Origin: Phallusia mammillata
Taxonomy: Eukaryota; Chordata; Ascidiacea; Phlebobranchia; Ascidiidae
Direction: 5' to 3'
Assembly (NCBI GenBank): GCA_003260075.1
Contig: QLIY01000449.1
Span: 438 to 64,437 of the forward strand
DNA length: 64,000 bases
The first letter of the stretch is position 1. The number at the start of each line of letters is the position of its first letter. The notes beneath the pieces are model-generated. The model saw only the letters and a program-made list of their open reading frames with translations. It had not been told where the DNA came from and made no database searches. The translations under genes and the position numbers were made by a program. Positions 45,500 through 58,818 of the stretch are shown one piece after another.

Positions 45500-46000
45500 T
45501 TGAGCACATACGAATACCAACATCACTGTACGCCACGCAGAACAATGTCGAATATACAATTTTGTCTGATCCAACATACAATGATTCCGTTAATTTATAG
45601 TACACGCGCCATTAATCTTCTGACTAATCCAAAGCCCATATTTTCGTATTTTACTGATAGCGTTCACAAATTATGCGCTATGAAGATGTTAAAGAAACAA
45701 AATAAACTCAACAATACTATATATAGTGCCATGTTTGTACTTCTTGTTCTTGTTCAAATAGAATTTAAATGGAAAGATACTAATGATGCTGTAAAGGCAA
45801 AATATGTAGATCTTAAAATATTAAGCACTAATAACTTAATGTTTTTGATCAACATAAATCAGTTCCAGGTTTTAAACACTTCAGTTGCTAAAAAAATTGA
45901 AATAATAAGCTGCTTCAATGCACAATGCTGTTGCCAACAGACTTCTAAAGCTAATGGAATGAAACCTTCAAACATACGAAAACTGGTGCATACAACCTAA
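45500..46000 (+). other. Unrecognised 166-codon ORF
   Basis: The longest open frame in the spacer. It has a hydrophobic patch (YSAMFVLLVLVQIEF) and a Cys-rich end (NAQCCCQQTSKANG). No family is recognised and there is no splice context. It may be chance in AT-rich DNA or a small single-exon gene. Confidence 0.15.
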
Positions 46001-47333
46001 CTTTTACAACAAGTTTAACTTAAAAATAGTAGTATTACACAAGGTGTTGCATTGCTGTGTTACATAAACTGTTGCATAATAGCGTAGTTTATAAACTTCA
46101 TTGACTAAAACTGATGCTAGCGAGCAACTGTATTGACACACCACTATATGACTTTGCATAGAACAATTTTAGCACTTTATCACCTTTTTCATTACAGCAG
46201 TGACAAATATATGAAAACTGCAACATACTGGAAAACATTTTTACACGCACAAACACAAACACATAGGAGGCATCTGTGTTGGAACGATCGAAATAATGCG
46301 ACCTTACCAGCACATCGTAATTAGAAGTATAAGCAAACGCGTGCGCACGTGCTGGACGTAATAAGATCGATCGATGGAAGCCGCCGATCTTCTAAGGTTT
46401 TGTAATGAGTAATTGCACTTCGTCACTCATATTCATGGCTGTTTTCGCAAAATAAACACCTCAAAACTGCATCTTACATTTTTTCAAAGCGTTTTATTGA
46501 GCCACATACATTTTATTAGCAAGTTTGTCCGGCTCTAAGCGTTATTGGATAGATATGTTGTATGTGCAACGGGTGCGTTATAAAAACCATGCGAATTGCA
46601 CTATACTAAGAACTTACATAAAAAGTAACGATTATGATTTGAATTATGATGAGACCTTATAGGTCGAAACAGTGTACACTATCTGTTTATGATTTGAAAT
46701 GTTTGAGTCGTTATGATCTTATTGCGTGATATCTAACATTAAAGCTTGGTGTTGTTAAAACACATTTTACCTAAAACATCAACATAAGAAACAATAACCT
46801 AACAAAAGTTTGTATTGCTTGGTGACAGAACACATTGTCACACAACTGCACTAGACTAGAACTTCACCAAGCCAAAAAGTGTTAGGCAACAGAGACAAAA
46901 ACAACCCAAACAAATGGACAGCACATACTGTCGGGTCCCACTTCAATGCCCCCCCCCCGTTGTTAAAACACATTTTACCTAAAACATCAACATAAGAAAC
47001 AATAACATAAGAAACAATAACATAACAAAAGTTTGTATTGCTTGGTGACAAAACACATTGTCACACAACTGCACTAAAATAGAACTTCACCAAGCCAAAA
47101 AGTGTTAGGCAACAGTGACAAAAACAACCCAAACAAATGGATAGCACATACTGTCGGGTTCCACTTCAATAAATCAACGCAACAAAGCTATCAAACGGTT
47201 ATATCAAGCTGTGTGTCTACTAAAATAATTTAAATGAAAGTCGAAAACGTCTTTAAACCGTTGACATTAAAACCGTAAACACACAATTCAAGACACGGTG
47301 TCGAAATAAACCAAGACTTATATTCAAAACAAT

Positions 47334-48569
47334 CAGTGCCGGATTAAGGGTCTGCTGGGCCCCCCCCCCAAGCTGTGTGTCTACTAAAATAATTTAAATG
47401 AAAGTCGAAAACGTCTTAAATTTTGACATTAAAACCGTAAACACACAATTCAAGACACGGCGTCGAAATTAATCAAGACTTATATTGACCCCCCCCCCTT
47501 TAGCTAAAATATGTGCTTTTCACTGTTCAAATACCGATTCCAAAATTAACACATACAACTCTGACTCAAAACTTTACACAAATTATAACTTGTACATTTT
47601 GTATACTCGTGATTTCTGTAAACAGAATGCAAACATATGCATGGCCTTTTTTAAATGCGTTGTAATGCCCATGTCCACGCAAAAACCCACTTCGAAAAAC
47701 AACATATTCGTTCTGCATACCAGAAACTACAGTGCAACGTCAAGTAGGGTACAAAATTCAAACTGTACCGTCTTTGTAAACAATTTATTCGTTTACTTTG
47801 CGTGGCGCACAGTGCTGGGAAGAAAATAAACAAGTTATAAACCTGAAATATATATACATACATATATTCTCTTAGTGAAACTGCATATGTAACAATAATA
47901 ACTTAGATTCCATTTCACGTATCGTAAACAGAACAGACTGAGAAATTTCAAAAAAAAAACACAGTTGCCAAAAGCTTCCTATTTAGTACCTCTAAGTTTT
48001 AACAAATTTCCTAACCTGCAAAAATACTAAAAGGTTTAAAATACCACAGAATAGAACAAACATCGATCAATTTTTCCCTTTTGTGGCATAAATCAAGCAC
48101 TACAATGACAAAATGTCCAATCAGATAACTTTGATTGCTTATGGATTGCAGTTACATTGATCTAGTCTACTTGAATGAACATAGTGAGAAAACAAACATG
48201 GTCTTGTAAAGAGATCGATATCTCATTACCAACTGACAAGTCGACGGAACGAAGTAGTTTACAAAACTAACAGGATTTGACTATTAGGGCCCCTGAGGAC
48301 TAGGTGAACAATGTTACCAAAGGTTATTTTCAGTTTCATTCACATGTGATATTTTTTAAACTGCTACAATAGGTTGACCAACTAATTCTCACAAAAAATG
48401 AGGCCACCGTTTTTTTAACTTATCTTAATTTGCCAACATTTACATTTCCCCCCCCCCCTGGCCTGTGGGCACGTGCCTACTTTGCCTAATGGTTAATCCG
48501 GCACTGAAAACAATCCCCCCCCCCCCTGTAGGCACGTGCCTACTTTGCCTAATGGTTAATCCGGCACTG
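47334..48569. mobile_element. Short hAT-like element split by misplaced segments
   Basis: Left end CAGTGCCGGATTAA at 47334, right end TTAATCCGGCACTG ending at 48506 and again at 48569. Target duplications AAAACAAT lie at 47326-47333, 48507-48514 and 48570-48577. Between them, separated by C runs, are a copy of 47207-47325 and a 0.95-kb copy of 48817-49840. The real element is probably short, and the inserted pieces are misplaced contigs. Confidence 0.7.
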
Positions 48570-50621
48570 AAAACAATGCAAACCTTAACTGTTATCTGAG
48601 GAAATTCTTTTTAGACAAAACGTGTTATTGATATAACTTCGCCGGTGACAGGTGACAAAAGTGGTCCGAGAGAAACAGGTTTTTAGCACTTTCCACTGCA
48701 GTTTTACGAACTAGATTAATATGGTTTGACTGTATACGTTCAAATCCTATTACATCACTTAATGCTGCTAACAGACCATAGTTGCCTGGCTTCTCGACTT
48801 ATTTACACGTTACGCGGTTTAGCTAAAATATGTGCTTTTCACTGTTCAAATACCGATTCCAAAATCATCACATACAATCCTGACTTAAACCTAGCACAAA
48901 TTATAAGTTTGCCATATGTCCACGTAAAAAAACACTACGAATCACATCACATTTGTACTGCATAACAGAAACTGCAGTGCAACATCGAGTGGGGCGCAAA
49001 ATTTAAACTGTCATGCTTTTGTCAACAATTTATGCCATTTACTTTGCGTGACGCAGCAGCACCACGAAGAAAATAAACAAGTTATAAACCGGATTGAAAA
49101 CAGCAGTCTATTTCTTAAGAAACACAAATTACTTTTTGTGAAAACAGTTTGCGCTAACCACAAAGTTTGTGTTCTGTTTACATTTTGAAGAAACACTAAA
49201 AATTATTTTATTTTCTCAGGATGTATACATATATATATTGCATGTATAGATATCCTTCTGGTAAATTATGTAACAATGAGAATTTAGTTTCAATTTTTAC
49301 GTATAGTTAACATAACAGACGCACTAAGAAATTTAAAAAAAGTTACCAAAATCTTCCTATTTAGTACCTCTAAGTTTCAACAAATTTCCTGATCTAACCT
49401 GCAAAAAATACCAAAAGGTTCAAAAGACCACAGAATAGCACAATCAACGATCAATGTTTCCCTTTTGTGGCATAAATCAAGCCTTACAATGACAAAATGT
49501 CCAATCAGACAACTTTGATTGCTTATGGATTGCAGTTACATTGATCTAGTCTACTTGAATGAACATAGTGAGAAAACAAACATGGTCTTGTAAAGAGATC
49601 GATATCTCATTACCAACTGACAAGTCGACGGAACGAAGTAGTTTACAAAACTAACAGGATTTGACTATTAGGGCCCCTGAGGACTAGGTGAACAATGTTA
49701 CCAAAGGTTATTTTCAGTTTCATTCACATGTGATATTTTATACTGCTACAATAGGTTGACCAACCAATTCTCACAAAAAATGTGGCCACCGTTTTTTTTA
49801 AACTTATCTTAATTTGCCAACATTTACATTTTTACTCAATAAACTGTAAGGCAAGTTTCCGCTTGTTTCATAACATGCATTTTGTGTTTATTTACCTAGG
49901 CCAGTAGCAGACGTAATGTGAACACTGACGTACTTGTTACGTCACACTTATGCCCCCCCCCCAAGGCAAGTTTCCGCTTGTTTCATAACATGCATTTTGT
50001 GTTTATTTACGTAGGCCAGTAACAGACGTAATGTGAACACTGATGTACTTGTTACGTCACACTTATAAGTGACGTCATAGTAGAAAGAAAGAAGTTTTCA
50101 ACCAAGGTAAGTCGGAAAGATAATGGAAAACTTTAAAAGATTTGAGGTTCGCAAAAAAAGGGGGTGCATCTGCAGACAATCAATTATTTAAGTTCGACTG
50201 GCTTTCTGCTGGAGGAAAAAATTGCCCGCTTTGTGAAAGTGACGTGAATTATTTAAACTGCTGTGGCGTTTCGTCATTCACATACAACGTTGTTGGCAAA
50301 ACAACAGTCACAAATGGTGCTGCATAGCGTGATAAAGCCACCCAAGAAAGGATTCCCTATTTCTGAGTACATAACTTATGCCTATTCTATGGCTACGATT
50401 TATGTTTTGCAGAAAATGTACTTGGCTTTGCAATATTATTTAAAATTTAACTGGTCAAAGTGTATGGTTTTTTTCAGAACGTTGTAGCAAAATTAACTGT
50501 ATTTGCTTATGCTTCATACGGAAAATATTTCATGGGGTTACCTTTTTCTTGTCTTTCTAACATATTTTACAACACAGTCACACTGCTCTTATTATAAGTC
50601 GAAGAAAAAACAGAACACATC

Positions 50622-51351
50622 TTACTTCAATTTTTCATGGGCAACCAGCATATCCTTGTGGCCATCAATTACAGCTCCGCGGCGCGCCCTAGGGGTCGGT
50701 GACGCCCTTCTCGATCGGTCGTCCATGTTTGGGGATCTTCGGAAAAGATCGGAATTCCACGATGAGGCTTCGGATAAATCGTCAACCACCATATGACGAG
50801 GTTTAATCCCAAAGTGATCGTAGATTGAATTTGCTTGGTCTGTATCGTCCTAAAATAAGAACGTTTTCAGTAAATTAAAGTAAGAATTTGTCTTAATACT
50901 GTAAACCAGTATAAGCCGCAACTATCTACTATGTAATTTACATTTTTTTAAATACGGACACAAAATGTGAGGTCAGGCCCGAATCAAGCCCGTTTGTTAA
51001 AAAAAAGCCCGAACCCGGACCAGGCCCGAAAAGCCCGTCCCTACCTACCACTCTTGCGTAATAGCAAATAGTTTGTGAATCATGAAACGCTATTTGAAAT
51101 TTACAAGGTAAAATAACTGCTACGGCAATTGGATTTGATAATACATTTTGGCAATTATTTTTCTATCTGGACAGGATTTTTTTTGCAAAATGCCACGGGG
51201 AAATCATTTGCAATTTTGACATCGATTTTCAAATTACCTGCTGTCACTATTGTGGTTTTTGCGTCAATCAAAAACATCAAAGTTAAAGCATCAGTAACCA
51301 AGCCCAGTCGATTGCAAAAATGAAAGAAGAGCAGCGGTGCATAACTTTATC

Positions 51352-51446
<95 letters not shown>

Positions 51447-54400
51447 AACCGCAGTACAATTTTGAAATTTTAATTGTAAAAATAATCCGAATCTTCGCGT
51501 CATACAAAACTTGAGGTACAATTGATTGTTAATGTGGTAAGTCTTGAACTAATCGACATCAGTTAATCCGAATCTTCGCCTAATCGGGACACATTTTTTG
51601 GTCCAAACGGGTCCGGTCTAACCGAGGTATACTGTACTCAAATTGTCAACCGGGCCATTGTTAACATAGCTGAATAGTCCCAAATCTGAGCCCAGAATAG
51701 TTGGTACCGGAGCTGTAAGTCACAAGATTGCAATTGTTTTGAAATAACAAACGAAGACGGAGAACCCCCCCCCCTGGTAAGTCTTGAACTAATCGACATC
51801 AGTTAATCCGAATCTTCGCCTATTCTAATTTTTGAGCGGCCAAACGTGTCCGGATTAACCGCGAGTTCTACTGCAGTTCCAGGGGCGCAAAAAATAGTGT
51901 TGGCACTTACCCTGGCCAACTTGACGTTGAGTCTGTGTCACGTAGGGTTGCATAACAAGGAAATTCCCCTGACTAGACATCCCGAAACCCAATTGTTTAT
52001 CAATTTATTTAGCGTTTCTGAAATAGATTTGTTTTTTGAAAACACATACTTGCACGCTTTTTGATAGTTTATAACTGTCAATTGCGTTTTTGTTTCAGGT
52101 TGATCATCTGTCTTTTTGTGACTTTTTGAAATATAAATGTCTACTATGGTTACATTTAAAATAGATTTTACTGATCTGTAACAATTTTAAACGCGTATTT
52201 AAACACATAAGAATAAATGTTTAGGTTTTTCTTAACGTGTGTGATCTGAGGCGGGGTTGGAACCCACATCCTTTTGAATCATAACAAACTTTGAATTGAT
52301 GAATAAAAGAGTTGCATAAAAAATTATAGGCTTTGCACATCAATGGTATTCCATTTAAGACGCACAATTCCCCAACACAGAACAAAGTGTTTTGTGTTAA
52401 CCTAGAGACGCTGACTTGCAAGTAACGAAATTCGAACCTGATAGGATCCTGGACAGCACGTGCAGCAACTTGAAGATCCAACGTCCACAGGAGAAGCACA
52501 GCAACACAAGCAAGCACTCGTTATACAGAGAGCCAATGTTATAAAACTTAACACGGCAATAGCACCCCCCCCCCGCAGGGGTGCAAAGTGTAATAAAATC
52601 AAGAGCCGAGGTTTTAACTGGCAGACCGCAGTACAATATTACAATTTTAATTGCACCCCCCCCCCATTGTCGCAAAAAAGAAGATTATAAGAAGAAGCAG
52701 TATTATTGTTTTTCAAAAAAAATTTCATATTCAGACAAAGGTAGCATGTTAATTACTCGTACCACTTTTCATGTATGTCGTGCCTTGGCTATTTGCGCTC
52801 ATTGTTGTGCGTCGCTTGATAATTGTCACCCCCCCCCCCATTGTCGCAAAAAAGAAGATTATAAGAAGAAGCAGTATTATTGTTTTTTTAAAAAAAAATT
52901 TAAATTTTTTTTTTTTTTAAACTTTTCATTTGTTGCATAGCTGTGTGGGCCTTTTAAACGTTTTGTTGTTAGAATAAAAACCGATTTGTATTTAAGGTGA
53001 CTGTTAGGTAAAAGCAAAAACGAAGGGGCTAGCAATCTCTAGAGCAGTGATTATCAAAGTATCGCTCGCTATCGACCCCTAATGGTCTGCCAAAAAAAGG
53101 ATTGAGAGTTAAGAACACGGCCCGAACACGAAACCCATTTTTTCAACAGAAAGCCCCATTTAAAACCGACACCTAGCGAAATTACGACACCAATGTTGCC
53201 GAGCGTAAAGTCAGGTCCGAATTAAGTCTGTTTTATTTAAACTTTAGCCCAAACCTGAAACACNAAAGCGCTGTTGTAGTAATAAGGCCCGAACCCGAAA
53301 CCCATTTTTTCAACAGAAAGCCCCAATTAAAACCGACACCTAGCGAAATTACGACACCAATGTTGCCGAGCGTAAAGTCAGGTTTTTTAAAAACATCAGC
53401 TTATTGTGGTTATCAAACTTTTTTTTGTTGTGACGCCCCAGGAAAAGTTTTCTGGACTTGCGACGCACCAGCAAATAAAAGTTAATGAGGAAACTTTTTA
53501 TTAAAGTTGTGTTTATTGATACAACAACAAAAAGCCACGAAACGAATATTCTACGACGCCCTTGGAAAATTCAAACGACGCACCAGGGCGTCGCGACGCA
53601 CAGTTTAAGAACTACTGGCTTATTGCATAACTTTCCCTGTGTTCTTACAAGGTAAAAAAGTTTAAGGGATACTTTTTTAGATAGTGGATCACAATAAAAT
53701 ATTGCGAGGCCATTTATTACAGATTGCAAACTACACGTAAGGTTTTATCACCCTTGCACTGTTGGGCAAAGGCTACTTAAAAAGTCAAAAATAATACGTT
53801 ACATTTGCTTTGACGCTCAGACACAGGATAACTAGTTTGAAAAGGACACAACGCAAACAGCATCAGTCAGGATATTAAATTTTACGAGACGTGCCACAAA
53901 ACGTCGCTGCTTTCAACGTTGGCGAGGCGAAACAAAAAAAACCTTACCTCATTTCCGGTATCCCAGTACTTCGGTGCTTCACATCCGGTTGGCAGATTGT
54001 TGAAGCTTGTATCCATGAATGTGCCGTCGCTCCGTTGTAAATACGATGCTTGCTCGCTAGCTGCTCGTCCCTAGAAACAGATTTATTCAAGTTTGGGATA
54101 TAAACGCAGTAATTAGCGCGATTGACAAAATGTATATTGCTTTGGTAATTGGCAAGTTACTTTAGTTTGTGCCAAAAATACGACTATAGAATACCATATT
54201 CGTTTTACGTATATTTATCCCAGAGTTCTAAAACGGACCTGAAACTGGAGCCCGGCTCGAACACGACACGAACCCAGCCCAAACCCGAAAGTACAAGCCC
54301 GAAACCCGGCACGAACCCGAATGGTTTTTAAGAAGCCTGTTTTGGCCCGGAAGTTTGGTTGACAAGCCTTTACATTGAAGCCTCAGGAAAGATCAAGACA

Positions 54401-56307
54401 AGAAACACAATAGACAATAATGGACAATTGGTTTTGACCAAGGCGGTTTAGGGCTGTTTGACATTAGGTCAGAACCAGCAACTAGCTACTAAATTTATTC
54501 ACCCCCCCCCCCACGAACCCGAATGGTTTTTGAGAAGCCTGTTGTGGCCCGGAAGTTTGCTTGACAGGTCCAGATATTAAAGCCTCAGGAAAGACCAAGA
54601 CAACAAACACAAAAGACAATAATGGACAATTGGTTTTGATCAAGGCGGTTTGACGTTAGGTCGGAACCAGCAACTAGCTACTAAATTTATTCAAAAAAAC
54701 ACTGACACAGAGTGTAAAGTCAGACCCAATTCAAACCGTCTTTTGGATGAAACCCAAGCCCGAACCCGGCCCGACTTACAATTCTTGTTTATCCATCTGT
54801 TTAAACGGAAAGCAACACAGGGAAAGGGCTTTATATGTTATGGTACTTTCTGCATTGTTTCGTTCGGTAGATAAAACTCCTACAGACTGAAAAAGGGTCC
54901 ACGAACCACCAGTTGTTAAACAGTACCTCTATATTATCCTGCGACTGGGCATCAAACTCCAATCCCGGTAGTTCCTTGTCTGAAAAAGCGCTGTTGTAGT
55001 AATAACTCCAATACTTTGACTTATCCTCTCCAAAGCCCAAAAGATTAGTTGTCGAATTTGGTAGAGAAGACCTCTTTTTTCTTGAAGAAGACTTGTTTAA
55101 TGATGCTACTGATCCCAGGGTCTCACGTCTCCATTTTGCTGCCGCTTTTCTTTCAATTGCCGCCTCCTGAGCCCGAGTTAACTCGTTTTGTTCCTCGTGT
55201 GTTCCGAGAAAGGAGGTTTTTGCAGAGTTGACGGCTGTTCACAGATTTGGAAAAAATTGGTTTTAATATTTCGCAACGAGAGATAAGTTAGGTACGTAAA
55301 ATATTTTTACGTCGAAGCTCAGTTGGCACAAAATACTTGAATTTGGCTATTTGTGAGGCAATGTAATCAAAAAATCAATTTTACCACATTACTTGTTTGA
55401 ATAGCATAGTACTACTTATTTATATACAATCTATTTGCCCTAGTTAAAATAGAATCAGTTTTAGCAAAGATTAACATTCATATTTGGATCTGCCCTGAAG
55501 CGTTGATGCAGACCAGCGAAAATCTTAATTATTATTCGATACCTTTGAGCAATGTATTAAAGATATAACTTTACCAAAACACATGACATCTTTGGTCTTT
55601 ATTCAAATAGAACATGATTCCGGATGATTTATGTACAAACATATTACCATTTTAACGTCTGAATGTTGCGATTTTGTCTATTTAGAACTTAAAGGAACAG
55701 TCTACTTTGAAATTATAAATCTTCCCCCCCCCCTATTTGTGAGGCAATGTAATCAAAAAATTTCAATTTTACCACATTACTTGTTTGAATAGCATAGTAC
55801 TTATTTATATACAATCTATTTGCCCTTGTTAAAATAGAATCAATTTTAGCAAAGATTAACATTCATATTTGGATCTGCCCTGAAGCGTTGATGCAGACCA
55901 GCGAAAATCTTAATTATTATTCGATACCTTTGAGCAATGTATTAAAGATATAACTTTACCAAAACACATGACATCTTTGGTCTTTATTCAAATAGAACAT
56001 GATTCCGGATGATTTATGTACAAACATATTACCATTTTAACGTCTGAATGTTGCGATTTTGTCTATTTAGAACTTAAAGGAACAGTCTACTTTGAAATTA
56101 TAAATCTTGTGTACATTGTTAGCATTAAATATTTTCTTTTCTAATCTAATATTTTCGAAGTTGCCTTATGTATTGTTAAAATAGGAACTGCTTTGCTTGA
56201 CGACTGCAACCGTATCAGATTACAGACATAATTTTAACATTTTCCTGAACTTTTTTTTTACCTCGTATGACTCCATACCAGCTGTTTGTAGCATACGACT
56301 TTTTCAT
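50622..56307 (-). CDS. Unrecognised 4-exon gene upstream of Cav2 (234 residues)
   Basis: Exons: 56262-56307 (MKKSYATNSWYGVIR), 54927-55234 (includes ELTRAQEAAIERKAAAKWRR, a likely charged helix, then a Ser/Lys/Arg patch and YWSYYYNSAFSDKELPG), 53948-54070 (GRAASEQASYLQRSDG, ending YWDTGNE), and 50849 down to a TAA at 50622-50624 (DDTDQANSIYDHFGIKPRH, RRASPTPRARRG, AHEKLK). All phases match. I recognise no domain, signal peptide or membrane segment; it looks cytoplasmic and partly disordered. The last codons overlap a strong donor (AA/GTAAGA at 50625), so the final exon may splice on instead of stopping. Confidence 0.6.
51353..51444. repeat. 92-base C tract
   Basis: Longest C run in the window. 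It gives spurious polyproline and polyglycine frames. Its flanks show no obvious mutual duplication, unlike the short C runs. Confidence 0.8.
51540..51875. repeat. Possible DNA-transposon termini (pogo/Tc-like), duplicated at a C run
   Basis: AATCCGAATCTTCGCC appears at 51563 and 51806, and the segment TGGTAAGTCTTGAACTAATC at 51534 and 51775. GGTCCGGTCTAACCGAGGTA and GTCCGGATTAACCGCGAGTT resemble the right terminal repeats of pogo-type elements. Boundaries and target duplication are not resolved. Confidence 0.3.
53407..53617. mobile_element. Non-autonomous hAT element (about 211 bp)
   Basis: Ends TGGTTATCAAACT (left, lacking the first three bases) and AGTTTAAGAACTACTG (right). Perfect 8-bp direct repeats GCTTATTG lie at 53399-53406 and 53618-53625. 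Located in an intron of the upstream gene, next to a copy of the GCCCGAACCCG family. Confidence 0.75.
55333..56108. repeat. Near-identical duplicated intron segment joined by a C run
   Basis: About 0.38 kb (TATTTGTGAGGCAATG onward) occurs twice around the C run near 55724, with only a few differences. It lies in the first intron of the upstream gene. This is one of the cleanest examples of the copy / C run / copy pattern. Confidence 0.8.
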
Positions 56308-58717
56308 GTTCAAAAAAAGGGAAAAATTTCAAATTCATGGATTTGACACAGGATGGTACAAAAAAGATTTAATTAACTTAGCTGAAAAGTAATGTTATGG
56401 TTATGGACAAGAAGGTCAAAAGACATTATATTTGGTAAAAATTTGAATTTAATTAAATTCGCAGAATGGTAGTAATACATCTTTGTTTTCTTTCTACAGG
56501 ACTAATAAATCGAAATACATATCCGAAAACCTTGGTAAGCCAAAATATAATCTCAAAAATTTAAAAAAACACTGCAAAAGGAATAAAACAAAAACCAAAG
56601 AAACCACTGCCTATGTAGGCTATAGCTTAAAATCAATCAAATCTTAAGCAGACGAGTCAGTTTTTTTGACAAGGTGTGCAGAATGTTTACGTCTGTCAAA
56701 TTATGGGCTTAACTTTTTCCTCTCATGATAGGTGGTCTAAAATTCGCTTGTTTTTTGTGCAGCTATACTACACGAAACTGGACCGAAAAAAAAAACAGTT
56801 TGCACAAATTCTACGCTCCTTAGCGGGTATTTAAGTCCGTAATTTGTGACACTGCAAAGCACTTCAGGCTTTGTTAAAAACCTATGTTCGACTTCGCATA
56901 ATTGCGCCCCCGCAACATAATGTACACAACATATAATTGGTGAAAATTGCAAACGCATCAAACATGTTTGAGGTGAATATTTCCCGCATAGTTGTGTTTA
57001 AAATGACTTGGTATAATTAACATTTCTTGCTTTTCGATTTGAACATCATTATACAACAAGTAGACGCAAATGCAAGGGTCATCGCAACCAACATGTAGTT
57101 GCAGTTATTGCACGTATGCCCAAAATAGGAAAACCAGATAAAAACAGGTGCTAAGAAAAAAAAATGATTTAAACATCACCGGAACATGGAGCCTGGCCTA
57201 AAAAAGCTGCCCTACAGCCCCCCCCCCCCACGTATGCCCAAAATAGGAAAACCAGATAAAAACAGGTGCTAAGAAACAAAAAAATGATTTAAACATCACC
57301 GGAACATAAAGAATTTAGCTTTAGTGGAGCCTGGCCTAAAAAAGCTGCCCTACAGTGTTACCCTTTCGACCTTGATTTTTTTTATCAGCCTTCCGAAAAC
57401 AAACTTAATTGACTCAACGAAAAATTCGAAAAGCAACGGAAAAAATACGATAGGTTCTCACGAAGGTCGACCTTCAGGTCCCCCCCCCCCCTTTTTTTAT
57501 CAGCCTTCCGAAAACAAACTTAATTGACTCAACGAAAAAATCGAAAACCAAACTGAAAAGCAACGGAAAAAATATGATAGGTTCTCACGAAGGTCGACCT
57601 TCAGGTCAACACGCCCAGTAATTAACAAAGCTGATCTAAGTGGGTTCCGGCTACTGCTTCCTACTCAAGACCTATATTCATGATACGAAGGTTTTGAGTT
57701 GGTTGCTAGGATATTGTGTTACACCAGTTACCTTAACAAAGCAAAGCTCGTTAAAAGTAATGGTTTTGCTTGATTTGGTACGGGTTTCAGACAAAATCAG
57801 GCATTTGATAGTTTCAATCTGTTTAAATACACGCTTATATAGCACATACAATATCTCAAGTAGGAAAAAAACTATAAAAAAACGACTGACAAAACGAAGC
57901 TAATTTAAAAACGGGTTTGATGTTGCAAGCAAACGGAGAGCATGTTAAAATGTCCATCTTCGTACTATATGAGAAACAAATTGGTTGTGCAAACCGACCG
58001 TTTTTTTACGCATCCCCCCCCCCTAGCACATATAAGATCTTAAGTAGAAAAAAAACTAAAAAAAGACGATTGACAAAACGAAGCTAGTTAAAAACGGGTT
58101 TGATATTGCAAGCAAACTGAGAGCATGTTAAAATGTCCATCTTCGTACTATATACATGAGAAACAAATTGGTTGTGTAAACCGACCGTTTTTTTACGCCC
58201 CCCCCCCCAAGGTTTTGAGTTGGTTGCTAGGATATTGTGTTACACCAGTTACCTTAGCAAAGCAAAGCTCGTCAAAAGTAATGGTTTTGGTTGATTTGGT
58301 ACGGGTTTCAGACAAAGTCAGGCATTTAATAGTTTTAATCTGTTTAAATAACAAAGATACACGCCTTTATAGCACATATAAGATCTTAAGTAGAAAAAAA
58401 ACTAAAAAAAGACGATTGACAAAACGAAGCTAGTTAAAAACGGGTTTGATATTGCAAGCAAACTGAGAGCATGTTAAAATGTCCATCTTCGTACTATATA
58501 CATGAGAAACAAATTGGTTGTGTAAACCGACCGTTTTTTTACGCATACAACACATTCAAAAAGTTTTGCTAGCCGTAATTTCCAATACAAATGCTAGCAA
58601 ATCGGTTTTTGGTTTTAGTACCTAAATCTGAGATGCACTTATAATATACCCTTATCTTAACAAATATCACCTCAAAGGGTTAACGCAGCTGCATACAAAA
58701 CACCTGCAATCCTATAC

Positions 58718-58818
58718 CTACGCTTCAGTCAACGCCTTGCGTGTGTTCAAAACCTTCAGAAGATTGTGCGCGAGTTTTGCCAGCTTCACAACAGGTTGCC
58801 CGGCGTCACTTACAGTCG
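58718..58818 (-). CDS. Possible terminal exon, unrecognised
   Basis: Acceptor TTTGTTTTGCCTGCAG followed by VSDAGQPVVKLAKLAHNLL, then KVLNTRKALTEA and a stop. The frame is also open upstream to about 59000 without a Met (FAWRFGPIKSSEGG, RVIINGGTLVNPNFVL). The composition is richer in GC than its surroundings. A + strand frame (58737-58967) overlaps, so the coding strand is not certain. Confidence 0.22.

Larger units (their letters stand above)
41380..50621. other. Spacer between Cav2 exon 1 and the upstream gene
   Basis: About 9 kb with no recognised exon. It is dominated by near-identical duplicated segments joined by C runs (near 41806, 42371, 42851, 43460, 44865, 44938, 46949, 47361, 47490, 48449, 48516, 49952). 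A 5' exon of Cav2 or its promoter should lie here or further upstream, but cannot be placed from sequence. Confidence 0.4.

Noticed and set aside
52240-52290. tRNA-like B box (GGTTCCAACCC, minus strand)
   Set aside because: No A box or cloverleaf at the proper distance; a similar isolated GTTCGAATC at 12674 also lacks partners.
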